Assembly: GCA_000611775.1 (NCBI GenBank)
Contig: KK106982.1
Span: forward strand, 5,102,391 to 5,166,390
Direction: 5' to 3'
Length of the DNA: 64,000 nt
Origin: Umbilicaria muhlenbergii
Taxonomy: Eukaryota > Ascomycota > Lecanoromycetes > Umbilicariales > Umbilicariaceae
The notes beneath the pieces are model-generated. The model did not search any database. It was not told where the DNA came from and saw only the letters and a list, made by a program, of their open reading frames with translations. Below are positions 11,261 to 22,395 of the stretch, in pieces (the first letter of the stretch is position 1; each line of letters starts with the position of its first letter). Both the position numbers and the translations under genes were made by a program.

Positions 11261-13132
11261 ATGCCCACTCCTCCTGCCTTACCGCCTCGGCGCCTTCTGC
11301 CTCAACCCATAGCCGTGTCGACCACGACGAGGAGCAAGCGCGCGTCGCCGGCTGCTGCACCTGCAGCTGCTGGCGCTGCGTCGTCACGAAAGATACCACA
11401 GCCAGTCGAGACGTCAACGAAAAGCAACAGGAAGGCCGTGAAGGCCGCAGCCACGGATGCTGCACCTGAACCGTCACCTGAACCGTCGCCAGGGCCCCCT
11501 GCACCGTCCATTCGCAAATTTGCTCCGCAACTGATAGAGACAACGAAGAGATCACGGAGGAGTAAGGATGCCGGGCCTGCGCTGCTGTTGGCGGACAGGA
11601 CGGAGGTCTCCCCGGGCGACAAGAGCTATCTTCCGCGACACCTCCGCGAAGCCGGCCCCGGCATTAGGCCTCCCCTCAACTCGCCCGCAGTAAGCGCGCA
11701 GCAAGTGCCTCAAGCCCCGGAATCGCGCTTCTCGTCGCTCGAATTGAGTCGCCGGGCCCCGCCGCGGACATCTCTGCGCGTACCGGACTTGGCCTCGATC
11801 CCGTCGCAACCAGAGAGCGAAGAGTCGAACGAGTCCAATTGCCCGTCTCTGTCGACTTCCCCGTCCGCCGAGTCCGACGAGGCCGAGCCGTACAAGCATG
11901 CCAGCCGAGTCAGGGAAAGCTGCGATGACAGGTTCTCGGGTTATCTGCTCGCCTTGGCGGCGCGAGCTGCAGAAAAGCAGTTGCGCGAGCAGGCCATGGC
12001 TGCGTTTCCGAACAGTACTTTTCATGAGCAAGTCGACCATTTCGCGGTCAATCGGGAATCGGATGGCTCAGATGAAGAAGAGCTGGGCGTCGGCCAGCTT
12101 TCCCGGGATGCCGACGATGATACAGGAAGGCTTCGACGGGAATCGGCTGCGGGGTGGGACGTGGCAGAGATGCGGCGGCATCAGAAAAAGCTGGTCCAGC
12201 AACATGAAGAACGTAAGCGCACCGAACAGCCGCAAATAGACCGACTTGATCCTTCAAATGGACCCTTCCCGGATGCAGCTCAAGGAGCAGAACAACTCCA
12301 GCAGGCCATGGATGCTTCCGGTGGTCCCAAGCACATCATCGGTGGGTGGCAGAAAGATGCACACGGACTGAGGTGTATGAGGAATGCTGCCAGTCCGCCC
12401 ATGCTGGGGGACAACCTTCGCTTTCCGAGATGCCAGTCTCCGCGGCAGACCCGGCTGGATGTTGATCAATATCCTTGCAAGCAGCGAGCTCCCGGGATGG
12501 CCACGCCCCGTCAGCACAGCGGGCTGTGGACTCCTGGAGGCGGCAACAGCCGACAGGGTTCCGCCGGGGGACTGTGGATGGGCCTGTTCACCCACGAGAC
12601 CAACACCTCCCTCGCGCCTCCCAGGCCCGTGCAGAACGGGTTATTGACGCCCGCTCCCGAACGCGACAACCCGTTTGACAGCTTCGCCGTCCGGGCCGAC
12701 AGCGTCCTGCCGCTGTCCCCTCCGGACTCTCAGGAGGGACCCGGAATGGCCCACATCGACTTGGTGCTGTCGCACGAGCAGACCATCGCCGACGAGTTCG
12801 ACGACGCCTTCGTCACCCAGGTCTACAACTACCTGTCTCTGGGCTACCCGTCCATGGCGCGCAAATACGACGACGAGCTGAGCAAGATCTCCCGCATCCC
12901 GCTCGACGAGCTCCGCTGCGACGACCACCGCCGCAAAAACACAACGGGCTACGTCGGCGTGCCCGAGGGGACCGGCCTCGGCGTGGAAGACGTCCGCAAC
13001 GGCCGGTGCGGCCGCTGGAATGCCTTGCGCCTCTACGTGCGGGAATGGGCGAAACAGCAGCCCAATATGGCTGAGCGCGACGATGGAGCCGATTGGGGCA
13101 ATCGGGCCAGACGGGGCAGCTGGGCGATCTAG
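11261..13132 (+). CDS. Conserved disordered fungal protein with repeated PQP-x-ET motifs
   Basis: Intron-free frame of 623 residues from the ATG at 11261; the frame is open 39 codons further up but only from a GTG codon. The N-terminal 110 residues hold three copies of a short linear motif: RRLLPQPIAVSTTTRSKR, RKIPQPVETSTKSNRK and RKFAPQLIETTKRSRR. I recall this arrangement from uncharacterised ascomycete proteins. The middle is Ser/Pro/Glu-rich and disordered. The last 125 residues look folded (IADEFDDAFVTQVYNYLSLG, YDDELSKISRIPLDELR, then WNALRLYVREWAKQQPN) and are probably the functional core. Function unknown. The basic motifs could be docking or phosphorylation sites, but nothing in the sequence proves that. 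Confidence 0.85.
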   Translation: MPTPPALPPRRLLPQPIAVSTTTRSKRASPAAAPAAAGAASSRKIPQPVETSTKSNRKAVKAAATDAAPEPSPEPSPGPPAPSIRKFAPQLIETTKRSRRSKDAGPALLLADRTEVSPGDKSYLPRHLREAGPGIRPPLNSPAVSAQQVPQAPESRFSSLELSRRAPPRTSLRVPDLASIPSQPESEESNESNCPSLSTSPSAESDEAEPYKHASRVRESCDDRFSGYLLALAARAAEKQLREQAMAAFPNSTFHEQVDHFAVNRESDGSDEEELGVGQLSRDADDDTGRLRRESAAGWDVAEMRRHQKKLVQQHEERKRTEQPQIDRLDPSNGPFPDAAQGAEQLQQAMDASGGPKHIIGGWQKDAHGLRCMRNAASPPMLGDNLRFPRCQSPRQTRLDVDQYPCKQRAPGMATPRQHSGLWTPGGGNSRQGSAGGLWMGLFTHETNTSLAPPRPVQNGLLTPAPERDNPFDSFAVRADSVLPLSPPDSQEGPGMAHIDLVLSHEQTIADEFDDAFVTQVYNYLSLGYPSMARKYDDELSKISRIPLDELRCDDHRRKNTTGYVGVPEGTGLGVEDVRNGRCGRWNALRLYVREWAKQQPNMAERDDGADWGNRARRGSWAI

Positions 13133-13308
13133 GCGGTCGGTCATTCGATGGCGACAGGGGTGGGCATTCTCTTCCGTGTTTACTGTCGTCAGCTTCTATC
13201 TCTGCTGCGTTTAAGCGTGGGGATATGCGGGTCTGTCCCGGCGAGGGACGTCCTCATCCACGGCGTTTGGTGAATCAGTTGCGAGGTCGGCTTTTTGACT
13301 CCTCCTAT

Positions 13309-13322
13309 GGGGGGGGGGGGGG
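13309..13322. repeat. Poly-G run, 14 bases
   Basis: Fourteen consecutive G on the plus strand in the region downstream of the preceding gene. Confidence 0.9.
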
Positions 13323-13589
13323 TTTGGATTCAGTGCGTAGATGGGGGATGGTGGCTTGCTCATATGGAATTCCCGTCTATAGTTGATCTCGATGGCCAAA
13401 AGGTCGTACATTGCTACAGTGGATTATATTACATGATCGATATGGAAGGAATACATTGATATACCATTAATACGCTTGACAATATCCCTACAGTGTACCG
13501 ACCTCCAGTTGCGGGTATCTGTGCCCAAAAACCAAGACTGCTTTTTCCATGACTGCCCTGGCAGCCCCAGTCAGACAGGAATATTGGTT

Positions 13590-13609
13590 TTCTCTCTCTC
13601 TCTCTCTCT
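13590..13609. repeat. CT dinucleotide microsatellite
   Basis: About ten uninterrupted TC/CT units in non-coding sequence. Confidence 0.9.
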
Positions 13610-14527
13610 TCCGACTTCTGTAGCTAGAGGCATAGAATATTCCCAATTCCCATCGCAGAAACTCCGACGGTCCAAGTGACCTCGTGCCAAGCTAGCCCGG
13701 TAGCACAACCTCGGGTCCCGAACCAGCTGCAGGGCGTTCTTAAAAGCAGGTCTCGCGCATAGCCAGCTGTTCGAATTCAAGTTCTCGTGCCATGGAGATG
13801 AATTGCGGCGGAGGATGAAGCCGAGACCGAGACGCGACTTGGGTGCAGAGACCGCGGGGGTGGCCAGTGCGTGGAATCGAACGCAGAGCTCGGAACACGA
13901 AGACGGTGGCGCTGGATGGTCGTGCTGTCGGCGTACGTGGGCTGCGGATACAATCACTTGTGTCTGTAACCTTTCCCACCTTGTGCCTGCACTGTATCGA
14001 GAAAGAGAGGTGTGAGTCCTGAGAACTAAACATCAGTGTTGAAAGCGAGGACGTTGAACTGTCAGCTCTCTAGCCCGGCTTGTGACACTAGGTCTGCGTG
14101 CTTGCGCTGACAAGAATCTATGGTAGTTAGATTCGTTGGGCGCTAGTCGTTGATGCGGTGCGTAAATAGTGAAGCAAGTCTAAGCCGTGTGATGCTGTTG
14201 AAAACTGCTCCTAAGGACAAACGACGGCTTGGTCTTGACGCTGTATAGGCCACATTGGGCTACCCTTCCGATATTGGTTTGTGGTGAAGTTCGAGTGCAG
14301 TGTCCTTCCCAGGTCCTTGGAATGGTATGCGCAGGCCAAAATAGGTGTGGGTCCTCATCGTCAAAGTACACCAGAGCCAAAGACCTTGGAGCATAGAATA
14401 TCGCGCCTCTCTCTCCCCCGATATCCGCAACTCTAACCCTACCGAGTCCAGTCGCAGCGCCTTGCGCATCTCTGCAACCTCCCAGTCCATCCCAATTCGC
14501 CTTCCCAGCTCCATTCGAGTTTTCGCT

Positions 14528-14920
14528 TTATTCCCCGATGACGTACTCACAGCCGGCCTCCCCCATCCAGACCTCATGCCTCCGCCTGGCATCCACATCG
14601 ACCCTCGCTCCCGGTCCGAACGTCTCTTTGCTCGGTTCGGCATCATCAGGATAGGAAATGGTGAGGGTGCCGCGAAGGATCAGGTGGGTCGTCAGGCAGC
14701 TGTGGGAATGCGGGGAGTAATAGGCGTTACTGTTTGATGGGAACGAAGGATGAGTGACGGAGCTCGTGAATATGAGAGTGGTTGGATGGCGGGGGGAGGG
14801 AGCGGGTGGGAGAGGGGGTGGGTGGGGGATCACGTACGGGCCATCCGTCCAAGTGAAGACGTGGGAGAAGCCCCAAGAGCGGACCTGGGCTTCGGCGTCT
14901 CTGCGGGTGAGCGTTGCCAT
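14528..14920 (-). CDS. Small cupin-fold protein
   Basis: Two exons on the minus strand (14920-14838 and 14729-14528) give 94 residues. The cupin signature is clear: YYSPHSHSCLTTHLILRG supplies the HxH metal ligands and the conserved glycine, FGPGARVDVDARRRHEVW supplies the second-motif histidine, and the protein ends EYVIGE. This size and layout match small single-cupin fungal proteins. The frame can be read straight through as 130 residues, but the extra 36 are a Pro/Ser-rich insert exactly bounded by GTACGT and CAG, so I treat it as a 108-nt intron. Its length is a multiple of three and it has no stop, so a retained intron would still be translated. The metal and substrate are not known. 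Confidence 0.8.
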   Translation of the reverse strand: MATLTRRDAEAQVRSWGFSHVFTWTDGPYVIPHPPPLPPAPSPRHPTTLIFTSSVTHPSFPSNSNAYYSPHSHSCLTTHLILRGTLTISYPDDAEPSKETFGPGARVDVDARRRHEVWMGEAGCEYVIGE

Positions 14921-15722
14921 GGTTGACGACTCGGAGCAATAGTGAGGGGAGGTTGGGGAAGAAGCTCCAGCTTCGCTTTCTTGATGCCCGGGGATTGGCC
15001 GAGGGACAAGTGGGCGTGCGTAGAGGGGGTGGTAGCGTGGCGAGAAATCCTGTGGCCGCCTTTAGCCCGAGCCTGGAGCCTTAGCCAGTCGTGCCAGTAC
15101 TCTAATACGTGGCCCGGCCGATGCCGCGGGTGTTGCACAGAAGGCCAAGGCAGAAGACAAGGCGACCCACAGGGCCAGCAAAAGCTTGTCTGGTCTTGCT
15201 TGTCCCAATGGCCCCCCCGCTGTCACCCCGCTGTCGTCATCAATATTGTTGACACCAGCCACGCGAAACAGGAAACACGCAGCTCCCGAAACAGTTGATG
15301 GGCTCATCTGTACTTCCTTGATTGGGCTGTTGAACGGGTCAAGGTGAAGCTGAGCTCTGGCAGCTGTTGCCTGATGCGCCGTCGCGACCGGCTGGCTGTG
15401 AAGGCCGTAGTGCACTCTCGGCAGGGGGATTCCTCTCGTCACCTACAGTCTTCTCAATCTCCTATATCTCTCGTAGCGCTGTCCCTATCGCTATCATTTT
15501 CACTTTCACTATCCTGGTGACGAGTAGCTAGTGATGCAAGTCAGACTATCAACTAAGGGACGATATCACCACCATCAAAGCTGACAACTGTTTGTGCAAC
15601 GTTGCCATTATAGGGAGGACTTAGCCCATCAATTCCAGACCGTCAGAGCCCTATTGGTGTGAGCTGCTGCATCGAGCACAAAAGCAGCCAACCTTAGCCT
15701 CCCACGCACTCATAATTACAAC
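14921..15722. other. Intergenic, divergent promoter region
   Basis: Between the minus-strand cupin and plus-strand phospholipase C starts. No conserved frame recognised. A CT/TA-rich patch near 15450-15520 may be promoter sequence. Confidence 0.4.
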
Positions 15723-18026
15723 ATGGCACAAACATCAAGCACTACCCTGGCCGCCATGAATTTCGCCCCTCAGGTCCAAAGCGATCCACACGCCATTTCC
15801 TTCCTCTCCCCCGTCATGCGATCCCACCTCAGGTCCATCTTCGACAGCCCGCAACCCCTAGATCCGGAGCAGCTCTCCCTACTCCGCGGCTTCCTCATCT
15901 CGAATCAGACGGCCGATCCACACAAGCTGTCGGAGTCCTTGACAGCGCCAGGCTCTTACAAGGGCTATGACTTCCATGACTTCCTGGCGTTCATGACATC
16001 CCCCATCTCGAACGCGCAAGGTCCGCTGGAAGAACACGATCTGGGCTATCCCATCACCAATTACTTCATCAACAGTAGCCACAACACTTACTTGACAGGG
16101 AATCAGTTGTATGGGGAATCCAGCACGGATGCTTATAAAAATGTATGTGGCTACCCTATCTGGTATAGGAGTTGAAATTTTGTAATACGACGCACTAAAT
16201 CATCACCGAGGAACAGGCCCTGCTGCGGGGATGCCGCTGCATCGAGATAGATGTTTGGGACGGCGAACCGAAATCTCACCACCAGGAGGAGGATTCAGAG
16301 CACAAGAGACATGGGTTCCGAGAGCGCATGCGTTCGCTATCCCCACATCGACCGAAGCCCGCGACAGGAGGCATCTCGCAAGCTCTTGCCACAAATACCA
16401 CAGACAATAATTTGAGCTTACCTACACCCTGGATGTCCATGTCGGCCGCTATGAGGGCTGAGCCTAGGGTACTGCATGGGTATACCCTAACGAAGGATGT
16501 ACCCTTTCGGGAAGTATGCGCTGCGATACGAGATGCTGCGTTCGTTACGAGGTAAGGGCAAAACCTACAGTGTTATAGCATTACTCACGTTACGCCAGTG
16601 ACCTACCCGTTATCGTCAGTCTGGAGATCCACGTAAGCGTAGAGCAGCAGGAGATCATGGTCGAGATTATCAACGAGACGTGGAAGGGGATGCTCGTAGA
16701 TGTGCCGAGCGGATCTTGTGAGAGACTGCCGAGTCCAGCTGAGCTTCGGAGGAAAATTCTTGTCAAGGTCAAGTATGCAGCGCCCAACGTGCAGAAGGAT
16801 TCGGCGCCTGCGCTACAGCGAGCCCAGTCAGCATCATCGTCAGAATCAGGCGACCAAGGGCAGCCTAAGCCGCACGTGAAGAAGGGAAAGAAGAGTAAAA
16901 TCATCGATGCGCTGAGTGCTCTTGGTATCTACACGAGAAGTTATCATTTCAAGAGCCTCACGCAACCCGAGGCGACCATACCCACACATGTCTTTTCCTT
17001 GTCCGAGAAACAGTTGATGGAAGTCCACCAGAGCCATGGCCCGTCTCTATTCTCCCACAACCGGTACTTCATGATGAGGGCCTTCCCCTCCGGGATGCGG
17101 ATCTCATCGTCGAACCTTGATCCGGCTGTGTTTTGGAGGAAAGGGGTGCAAATGGTCGCCCTAAATTGGCAGAAATGCGATGAAGGCACAATGCTAAACG
17201 AGGCCATGTTCACCGGTACCGGAGGGTGGGTGCTCAAACCGAGAGGTTACCGCAGCAGCATAGGGGGTGGTAGGACAGAACTGTCAACCGAATCACAAGC
17301 AGATGCAATCGCACACAATACGTTGGACCTCTCAATCACCGTCATCGCCGGCCAACGCATCCCTTTGCCTATTGGCGACAGCAGACCCGGAAGTCTGCGT
17401 CCGTACGTTAAGTGTGAGTTACACGTTGAGAAGCCGGAAGAGAGATCGGGTCAATCTATTGAAGGCGGCGGTTTAGCCAAGGACGGCGAATACAAAAGGC
17501 ACACGAAAACGAGCCAGAGTATTGATCCTGACTTCAGGCTGGAGAGACTAGCTTTTGCGGGAGTACCCGGTGTCGCGCAGGAACTGAGCTTCGTGAGGTT
17601 TGTGCTACTCGGCTCCTTGTTCTGCCTCCGTTTTTTTCTTGTTCTTGGCTTCCCCATTGGCTTCCATGTTTCTGTATATGTGAAACCCTGTCGCTGTTAC
17701 AGCTCGATCTTCCTCGCCCGTCTCTAAACATGCGTTTTGGATCGGGCTGATCGGGCCTCCGCGTTGCTTTCTTTGCGGGAGTGAGGCCTGGAAGAGCTCC
17801 ACAAAACCCATACCCTCGCGGCCGCGGGGCTTAACAAGCTGACTTTTCTCGGCCTCACAGGTTCAAGATCACTAACGATGAATTCGGAAGGGATTCTCTC
17901 GCGGCCTGGGCCTGCATCAGGCTTGATCGGTTGCAAGAAGGGTACCGTTTTATTCACCTATTGGACGGATCCGGTCACAGATCGCCAGGCGTGCTTCTCG
18001 TGAAGATCCGGAAAACATTGTCATAG
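15723..18026 (+). CDS. plc1: Phosphoinositide-specific phospholipase C
   Basis: Cleaves PtdIns(4,5)P2 to inositol trisphosphate and diacylglycerol at the plasma membrane. Four exons: 15723-16142, 16217-16551, 16599-17597, 17861-18026; 639 residues. After an EF-hand-like N-terminus comes the X domain with both catalytic histidines in context (NYFINSSHNTYLTGNQ and HGYTLTKDVPFREV) and the metal-binding CRCIEIDVWDGEP. The Y domain carries HNRYFMMRAFPSGMRISSSN and FWRKGVQMVALNWQ. A C2 domain follows from DLSITVIAGQRIPLP to FIHLLDGSG. This is the short fungal PLC-delta-like form without a PH domain. Intron 3 is 263 nt, long for this window, with donor GTTTGT. If it is retained, the frame runs on to 17727, replacing the last part of C2 with a hydrophobic tail. 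The start fits the family's short N-terminus. Confidence 0.93.
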
Positions 18027-20713
18027 AGTGAACGTATCTGACGCGGATGATCGCGGTCCAGTAGAGGAAGTACGAACTATAGCAGCCGTGCTGGTCAACG
18101 GCTGCGCGCAGATGATTAGCGAGGTTGTGACGTGCTTGCCTCCGGTCTATCTTACCTGAGTATCCGCAAAAGTGCAAGTGTTGGGCGGGAAAGCTGCATT
18201 TGCAAGCCCTGGTCGCTCTCCAAAGGCCGAGAGCCCGTACCGGCGCTTCTGCCGGAATTGTTACGCCGGACACGTCTCCGATCGTCTGCCGTCCTAAAGA
18301 AGAATCGAGCGGAGCTGCATGAAGCTTGATTCCTCGAACCATGCTCCCCTATTTAGCGCCACGAGAACCTTGCTTTGCACAAGCTTCGCCAGCAAAGATT
18401 CCGTGGTAGCCACCTGTCAATGGACACAGCAGAGCGTATAGCGACAGGAACTAGTTCGCAGGCTAAAGCAATATGGTTTCGTGAGCCCTTAAGCGGAGGT
18501 AGTCTGCTGATGATATCGTGGACATCTATCTGAGCGGTATCTCGCAGCTCAAGATTGTTTAGAGCACGCGGACAACCATCAAGTCTCCTAGCGTGTTCCG
18601 GCGCTTCTTGTCAGTCCTGAGTGACTAAGGTACCCATGGCAGGGCGATCGTCGACGGCGCAGTACACAACCGGCCGAGCTAATCGATATGGTTGCGTAGA
18701 GCAACTGTAATGAGGGGGAGATTGCTAATACTCTTGCCTGACAAAATACCCGGCTAAGAGACTGGCTGGCGAAATTTCATGCTGTGGTCCCCAGGTGCGC
18801 TGTACAAAGCCCTCGACGAACGCATGAGAGCAGAGAGTCGATTGAAGGGCGTGTACTTCAACATGCATAGATACCATCGGTGTTCTGCTCTCGAATCAGG
18901 GAGGAATGTACCTAATGCCTTGAACATCTGCTTTGTTGCAGCGGGACTAGCATGGCTTGGAACTATTACGCTCCTGTCGTGTCTGCAGTGCATCTGGACG
19001 GAAGTATTACTGCTCCGGCCATGGCATCCCTGCACATACAAAACTTGACGTCTTTGTGTTGTTATAATGTCTCATACGGCGCCGAGGTAGCTCCCTTGTG
19101 CCTCGTCGAGCCGAGTCCGGAACGGTTTGCCACAGGCTGCTCTGCACTTGGGTGATCGTGTCAAGTCAATAAACTATGAGCTAATGCCATAGGTGCAGCT
19201 TGACCGACTCTTGCGGAGGCCGCCAAGTGTGTTCCGCGAAGCTTAACCTTGTTCCGCAGTCTTCGCAGCACACCTTTTGGATGGAAACAACGAAATTATG
19301 ACCCATCACAACAAGTAGAACAGCTGCGGCGGAAGTACAGCAACGGACGCATTTGGTGTAACCATAGCTAAACTCCTTTGAGGCTAATGCATGCAAAGCC
19401 TGCGGGTTCATGATGCCGCCGCTCCGAGGTTATTGATCCTTCTGTTTTGCCTACAGCCCGGAAGTAACAGCTGGCGGGTATCAACGAACAGCAGTGTTCG
19501 TATGGGTAACATAGCGATATCTGCAATGTGGTGATTGAAGACTAGCCTGGAGAACAATGTCAACGTACAACAGTACTCTCCTGCCTGCTTGCTTTCGACT
19601 CGGAGAGGTTGAATACACAGGCATAAGCTCGTTGCCGAACAAGCCCCTGATGCATCATGCGTTCAAAGCAGGGCAGAACGAAATTCCGATGCCCATTTGC
19701 GCATTATTCCTAGGTCGGTGAACTGCTTTCCCAGAGCTGTATAGACTGACAGACTGAAGAACAGACTTTGCTTTGTCAATGCGCTCTGAAGCATGAATTG
19801 GGAATGCAGTGAGCCTGCACTGAGTAACTGGGAAGCAGCGGTGTAGCACCAAACACCCGACAAGGTTCGAGTTTGTGCATCGAAAAACTCAAAGTAGCCA
19901 ACTCGTAGATAATCTTGTTGATGAGACAGAAAGCCGATGTACTTTGGATGTGACACGGTTCACCGCAACGGACCCTTTGAGGCGCTCATTAGTAGAATCT
20001 TATCTCTTGCGTGCCTTGGTGTCGATTATGTAGGTGGATCTGCACATGTAATCATCCGTTTCGTTAAACCTGCAAAAGGATCTTCGATTTTGGGATTTGA
20101 GTATGTAGGTATAGCTGCCGGTAGTGGCAGACTTGTCATTGATCGAGGTCAATCAACAGATATTCGGAGGAAAGATCCTGCATGGCTGGCCCAAGCTGCA
20201 GCTGTCCAGGCGCTAAGTCCCCGACAACATGGTAGCAACTTCCCAAAGTCGAGGTGTTGTGTACCTCCAGGGAAGGGTACATTAGAAGCTTATGTGTGGA
20301 TAGACGTGCGTGTTTGAAGTAAGACCAATATCCTGGATCTGCACTGTCTGGCCCATCATATCTCCAGTCCCGCTGATCTGCGCACCCTCATCAACGTGTT
20401 CATTAAGATTTGGACTGTAAGGAGTCACTCGCTTGGCGAAAAGAAAGAACACTGCGATACCAGCGCCTTTGGGATACTGCATAAGAACGTACATGGTACA
20501 GTACAGAGTGATACTCCACAAGCATGTCCATGTGTCCGAACAGGAAGCTTGCAGACACTGGTCAAGCGGTGGTAGCAGAGATGCAGGAGAAGAACTTGCC
20601 TATAAAGTCAACCAAAGTCTCCGTCCATTGTTCAATCAACATCCCACATTTCAAGGAACTGATACCGCCTAATAAACTCCACAAAGCTTTGCAACCCTTC
20701 CAGCTCCTCGAAG
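18027..20713. other. Gene-free stretch, 2.7 kb
   Basis: No gene that I can support. Frames with an ATG start at 18779 (89 codons) and 19937 (126 codons) on the plus strand have no recognisable motif. On the minus strand 20521-20282 reads as a hydrophobic stretch followed by a soluble tail, which may be a membrane-protein relic but has no ATG or clear splice partner. Confidence 0.4.
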
Positions 20714-21031
20714 ATGTCTTCTGCATTCCTTCAGCTCGAATTCGAGGATGTTCTCCTCGGTACGTCGTCTGCCGCCACCACCAACTCATTAGTCTCTATC
20801 CCAGAGGAGCATGCATCCAATCCCGACTCCAGCCTTGTGACATCTGTTCCAGGCGTGAGTGGTTCTCTCCGGCCGGATTCATGAATCATGCTCTTCCTGG
20901 GAGCTGGAACCTTTACTGACGTCCAATTGATGTAGATGCCGGGAGTACGCTGCCCGACCTGCACAAGCCGTGGCATTGAAACTTGGGTCCTGCCTGGAAA
21001 ACATTGTCCAAAGTGCGGTACCGCATGCTAA
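20714..21031 (+). CDS. Small zinc-ribbon protein, two exons
   Basis: A 78-residue protein that only appears when spliced: exon 1 20714-20854, exon 2 20936-21031, separated by an 81-nt intron with GTGAGT donor, a CTGAC branch site and a TAG acceptor. Exon 1 starts at an ATG (MSSAFLQLEFEDVLLG) and is polar and probably disordered. Exon 2 is almost entirely a zinc ribbon: CPTC, then RGIETWVLPGKH, then CPKCGTAC. Four cysteines in two CxxC pairs spaced about 15 residues apart should bind one zinc. Small proteins ending this way occur in filamentous fungi, I believe, but I cannot name a function. The flanking 2-3 kb on either side hold no other gene. Confidence 0.65.
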
Positions 21032-22395
21032 ACAACGTCCAAGGTGAACACAACCTTCCCCTGAGTAGCACTCTAATCGAAGTCACAGCACTGATAAAAC
21101 GATGGACAGATCTGCCGGTCAAGGCAAAGCTCCATTCGTAATCCATATCATACCCAAAGCACGGATCGGTATAAGATGGAAGACTCGGGGATCCGGAACT
21201 CTTTGTGGGAAAGGCGACATCCTCAGCCTTGGAGCGTTGATTTGATTTGCGGCCTTCTCGGAATGGAGACAGGTGTTCCTGCGGCTTGGGGGGTCCTGCA
21301 CGGCGATCGTCTTTCTTTTGCTTTGGAATGCGACTGGTTCCTGTTTCCCGTGCAGGCCGTAGATTGCGTTATTAGACGGCGAGTAGATGGCACTTACCAA
21401 AAATGAACTCGGTCGACTTTCGTCAGTGTATCAAATTCGTGAATCAAAAGCTCTGGGGATACCAGCCTGGGGGAGGGGTTGGCACGCTCTCATATAGCCC
21501 CACGGGCCACCGTTTAAGTCTCCTTTGAACAGTTATTGCGCCATAGAGTTCCGGGGAGATCTCCGAAGCTGTAATACACCAATGAAGCAGGGGCTGTGCC
21601 GCATGTCCTTCATGCTGTGCTACGTTTTCCCAGACGAATGCTCCAGGTCCTTGTCCTTCAACACCAAAAGGCCCGCTTATGCTCCGAACATCATCATGAG
21701 CCGAGTTGGAACGTCCATGGACCACTACTTGGGGTTCGCCGGAAAGTGGAGTTTGCCTTGGGAGCACAGGAAAGTGTGCAATGTTATATGCATTTAGTTG
21801 TCTCTTTCACGAGTGAAGGTGTCTTCCCAACAGTGGCACAGACAGCGAAACATGCAGAGAACATGCCGGAGCAGTATACGTAGAGACTGGAAATCCCTCG
21901 GATCTTGCCACGCTGCGCGCGATGTTTGGATAGGTAACCAAAACGAGACAGCTGTACAGGAGAATTGGACCGAAGACCGAAGCATGAAGTAGGTAAGGTA
22001 CTGAGGGGAGATTTCCAGGATGTGTGCAAGCGAGGGGCATGTTGTTCCTGCTGTATCGCATTGTCCAAAGCATGCTCCTTCCGTTTGCGGGCCATGGACT
22101 ATGTGCTGTACAGATATGCCCGCCGCCGCCGCCGGGTACTCCGTATAGTGATGGGTAACACGTCGCAGCTCTGACAATCGAGGGGTCGGTATGGCAAGCT
22201 TTGAGGGCTCTGTGTTCGCTGCACGCCGCTCAAGCCCTTAGTCCCTTCGACGTCATCATTCCCGAGAAAGGTCATGGTGTCATAACCTTGCCAAACCGTT
22301 ACTGCTGCCTCCAAACCTTGACAACCTCTCAAACTCCTCACGGGTCCGAGGCTCCAAATTTGACTATCCACCAATTCGACAACTTTCAGATACTG
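21032..22395. other. Intergenic, about 1.4 kb
   Basis: No supported gene. Several 60-130-codon frames on both strands overlap one another without motifs. The last 200 bases are the promoter or leader of the following dehydrogenase. Confidence 0.4.

Larger units (their letters stand above)
13133..14527. other. Intergenic between convergent genes
   Basis: No supported gene. Contains a homopolymer G run and a CT microsatellite (listed separately). Open frames are short and mutually overlapping. Confidence 0.5.
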
